Position numbers and translations under genes: made by a program
Part shown: in pieces, positions 7,493-8,823 of the stretch
How positions within the stretch are numbered: the first letter of the stretch is position 1
Layout of the letters: each line of letters opens with the position of its first letter
From: an uncultured Rikenellaceae bacterium
GTDB lineage: Bacteria > Bacteroidota > Bacteroidia > Bacteroidales > Rikenellaceae
Reading direction: 5' to 3'
NCBI GenBank assembly: GCA_947074135.1
Contig: CAMTOL010000083.1
Coordinates: 1 to 8,823, forward strand
Length of the DNA stretch: 8,823 bases
The notes under the pieces: generated by a model
Databases searched by the model: none
What the model was told of the DNA's origin: nothing
Seen by the model: only the letters and a program-made list of their open reading frames with translations

Positions 7493-7524
7493 CAAAGTTA
7501 GCAACAATTATACAAATTACCAAA
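7493..7524 (-). promoter_or_regulatory. Bacteroidetes-type promoter for the coiled-coil protein gene
   Basis: Read on the - strand, TTTG (7521-7524) is followed after exactly 20 bases by TAACTTTG (7493-7500). This matches the phylum's consensus of a -33 TTTG and a -7 TAnnTTTG recognised by its primary sigma factor. Transcription should start just downstream, near 7485-7490, giving a leader of about 40 bases before the ATG at 7446. The -33 box lies inside the hairpin that ends the preceding M28 gene. Confidence 0.65.
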
Positions 7525-7537
7525 TTTTGAATTTGGT
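7519..7537 (-). terminator. probable terminator hairpin after the M28 peptidase gene
   Basis: ACCAAATT (7519-7526) pairs perfectly with AATTTGGT (7530-7537) around a 3-base loop. It begins 17 bases past the M28 stop codon (7555-7557). On the - strand it is preceded by an A-rich run and followed only by a broken T-rich stretch, so its strength is doubtful. Its position at the end of the gene supports a terminator or mRNA 3'-end role. Confidence 0.45.
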
Positions 7538-7554
7538 TTTTATCTATCTTAGGG

Positions 7555-8763
7555 CTACTTGTTGAGATTTTCTGGAAAACCTGGTTTAACAGGAATTCTA
7601 TCGCTATCCTGGGCAGCATTAAGCGCCAACCAGGCAACAATAGCCGCATTTACCTTCAAATCAGCGAATGACAAGCGTTCATAAGTGTCCATATTTGTAT
7701 GATATGTTCTTTCATACTCCAAATCATCTTGAATAAATTGATATGCAGGAAGTCCTAACCGACTGAATGTTGTATGGTCAGTACCTCCAGTACGACGAAG
7801 GGTAATGGTGTTAAATCCAAGTGACTCGAACGGTTTTTTCCAACACTCCATAAATGGAACAGCTAGGTCGTTCTCCTCTAGGTATATACCTCTGAAGCGT
7901 CCTGACCCATTATCCATATTTAGATAGAGTGCAAATTTATCGTAACCATCAAGTTTTTTGCCAGCTTTAGAGTCAAAGAGTTTAGTTGTCGCGTAACCAC
8001 GAGAGCCATACATTCCTTGCTCTTCGCCACCCCACAGCGCAATTCTAATAGTGCGTTTGGGAGTTATTCCCAAAGCTTTAATAATGCGCATAGCTTCAAT
8101 CATTACCGCACAACCCGAAGCATTATCGGCAGCCCCTGTACCTCCGTGCCAAGAGTCGAGATGAGCGCCCAACAACACTACTTCCGATTTGAGTTTAGGG
8201 TCACTACCTGGTATTTCAGCCACCACATTGTTGATTTGTTTGATCTGTGAGAAGCTATTCTTTACATCAAGTTCCATTTCAACCTTCACACCTTTAGCGA
8301 GAAGACGCACCATTCTAGCGTGGTTTTCAATTGGCAATATAATCTCGGGCAATGGTTCTGGGTCGCCACTCTTGTATTGAACCGAGCGAGAGGCTGGCAC
8401 ATTGAACGAGCCTCCACCGCCAATAATAGCTAGTGGTTTCTCGTGTTGAATCATTTGGTTAATTTTTCGTTGCATCGCCATCACAGTTCTGTAATCAACG
8501 TTATATGAACTTCTGCGTCGTTGTGAGGGGCGAGGATCTTTAGCTATTTCTTCGAGTTGTTCATCAGTGAGTCTTGTTGCAAGTGGCTCGAAATCAATTT
8601 CATAGTTCTCGTTCGACGGCAGCAATACGATTTTTCCTTCGAGTTTACCTCTATATTTTTCGAAGTCTTCCTCGCTCTTAATATCAACTAATATACACTC
8701 TGACTTAACAGCACCATTGGTACTTCCCGACCACGCCTTTGGATTCTCCGTAAACCTCCAACT
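7555..8763 (-). CDS. M28 family zinc metallopeptidase, 5'-incomplete and possibly disrupted
   Basis: The frame encodes an M28 (aminopeptidase Y-type) zinc peptidase, usually exported and cutting N-terminal residues from peptides. Numbering from codon 8623-8625, the probable two-zinc site is complete: H155 and D157 (GAHLDSWHG), D167 (ADNASG), E201-E202 (GGEEQG; E201 is the likely general base), D238 (NMDNG) and H309 (YHTNMDTY). GGTDHTTF (280-287) is also conserved. TTG at 8625 is not a true start: 46 further in-frame codons lie upstream, including the family-like segment NPKAWSGSTNGAVKSE (8742-8695). Just before that, similarity appears to stop and a TGA occurs at 8764-8766. About 400 codons are open; full-length relatives are usually over 500 residues with a signal peptide, so signal peptide and N-terminal region are missing. 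A frameshift, deletion, insertion or assembly join near 8743-8766 would explain this. With the 5' part lost, this would be a pseudogene. Confidence 0.82.
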   Translation of the reverse strand, partial: SWRFTENPKAWSGSTNGAVKSECILVDIKSEEDFEKYRGKLEGKIVLLPSNENYEIDFEPLATRLTDEQLEEIAKDPRPSQRRRSSYNVDYRTVMAMQRKINQMIQHEKPLAIIGGGGSFNVPASRSVQYKSGDPEPLPEIILPIENHARMVRLLAKGVKVEMELDVKNSFSQIKQINNVVAEIPGSDPKLKSEVVLLGAHLDSWHGGTGAADNASGCAVMIEAMRIIKALGITPKRTIRIALWGGEEQGMYGSRGYATTKLFDSKAGKKLDGYDKFALYLNMDNGSGRFRGIYLEENDLAVPFMECWKKPFESLGFNTITLRRTGGTDHTTFSRLGLPAYQFIQDDLEYERTYHTNMDTYERLSFADLKVNAAIVAWLALNAAQDSDRIPVKPGFPENLNK

Positions 8764-8823
8764 TCAGGTGTCCGTTATTTCTCGGCAGTGCCTCAGGCAC
8801 GGGACGGGGTTACGCCCTGGTGG
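8743..8823. other. GC-rich, hairpin-rich segment of unknown identity at the right edge
   Basis: The last 63 bases (8761-8823) are about 62% GC, against a clearly AT-rich remainder. They contain a hairpin GTGCC-TCA-GGCAC (8788-8800) and next to it a GGG/CCC stem enclosing GTTACG (8806-8817). The M28 frame does not continue through it: TGA at 8764-8766 on the - strand. It may be the edge of a mobile element, a structured RNA, foreign DNA or an assembly join. Too little is visible to name it. I recognise no insertion-sequence end, intron boundary or protein family in any frame. Confidence 0.4.

Noticed and set aside
8704..8823. + strand open frames across the right edge as the start of a gene (for example a variable or phage-type protein)
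   Set aside because: Frames are short, antisense to the peptidase over part of their length, and none resembles a family I recognise.
8743..8823. Group II intron or insertion-sequence end at the right edge
   Set aside because: The paired segments hint at structured RNA, but I see no GTGYG 5' end, no domain V and no terminal inverted repeat, so I left it unnamed.

Overview
This window looks like chromosomal DNA from a member of the Bacteroidota, most likely order Bacteroidales. The evidence is a DUF3822 gene directly before rsmD, a Bacteroidales-type pantothenate pair, a RsmI-like methylase of the 'IPTP' type, starts with A-rich leaders and no Shine-Dalgarno sequence, and one good match to the Bacteroides-type promoter (TTTG, 20 bases, TAnnTTTG). 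The DNA is AT-rich except for the last ~70 bases.

Left half (1-4341, + strand): four tightly packed genes with gaps of 20-32 bases, probably one operon. They are a DUF3822 protein (its 5' end lies left of the window), rsmD (16S rRNA guanine-N2 methyltransferase), a small YhcH/YjgK/YiaL-family cupin-like protein, and a UvrD/AddA-type superfamily 1 helicase. The helicase has all its helicase motifs but ends only about 80 residues after motif VI. It therefore has no room for the C-terminal nuclease domain usual in AddA/RecB, and no addB gene is present.

Right half (4357-8823, - strand): read from right to left, a secreted-type M28 zinc peptidase (5' incomplete), a monocistronic membrane-anchored coiled-coil protein of unknown function with its own promoter and a strong terminator, panC, panD, and a RsmI-like SAM-dependent methylase convergent with the helicase. 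PanC and PanD supply the beta-alanine and ligation steps of pantothenate (coenzyme A) synthesis.

Most of the window is ordinary housekeeping DNA. Two points deserve a second look. At the right edge, the M28 frame meets a stop codon and the sequence turns abruptly GC-rich and hairpin-rich, which suggests an insertion, rearrangement or assembly junction inside the peptidase gene. The other is the nuclease-less AddA-like helicase. I found no tRNA, rRNA, CRISPR array, recognisable insertion sequence or defence system, and no intergenic stretch longer than 300 bases.
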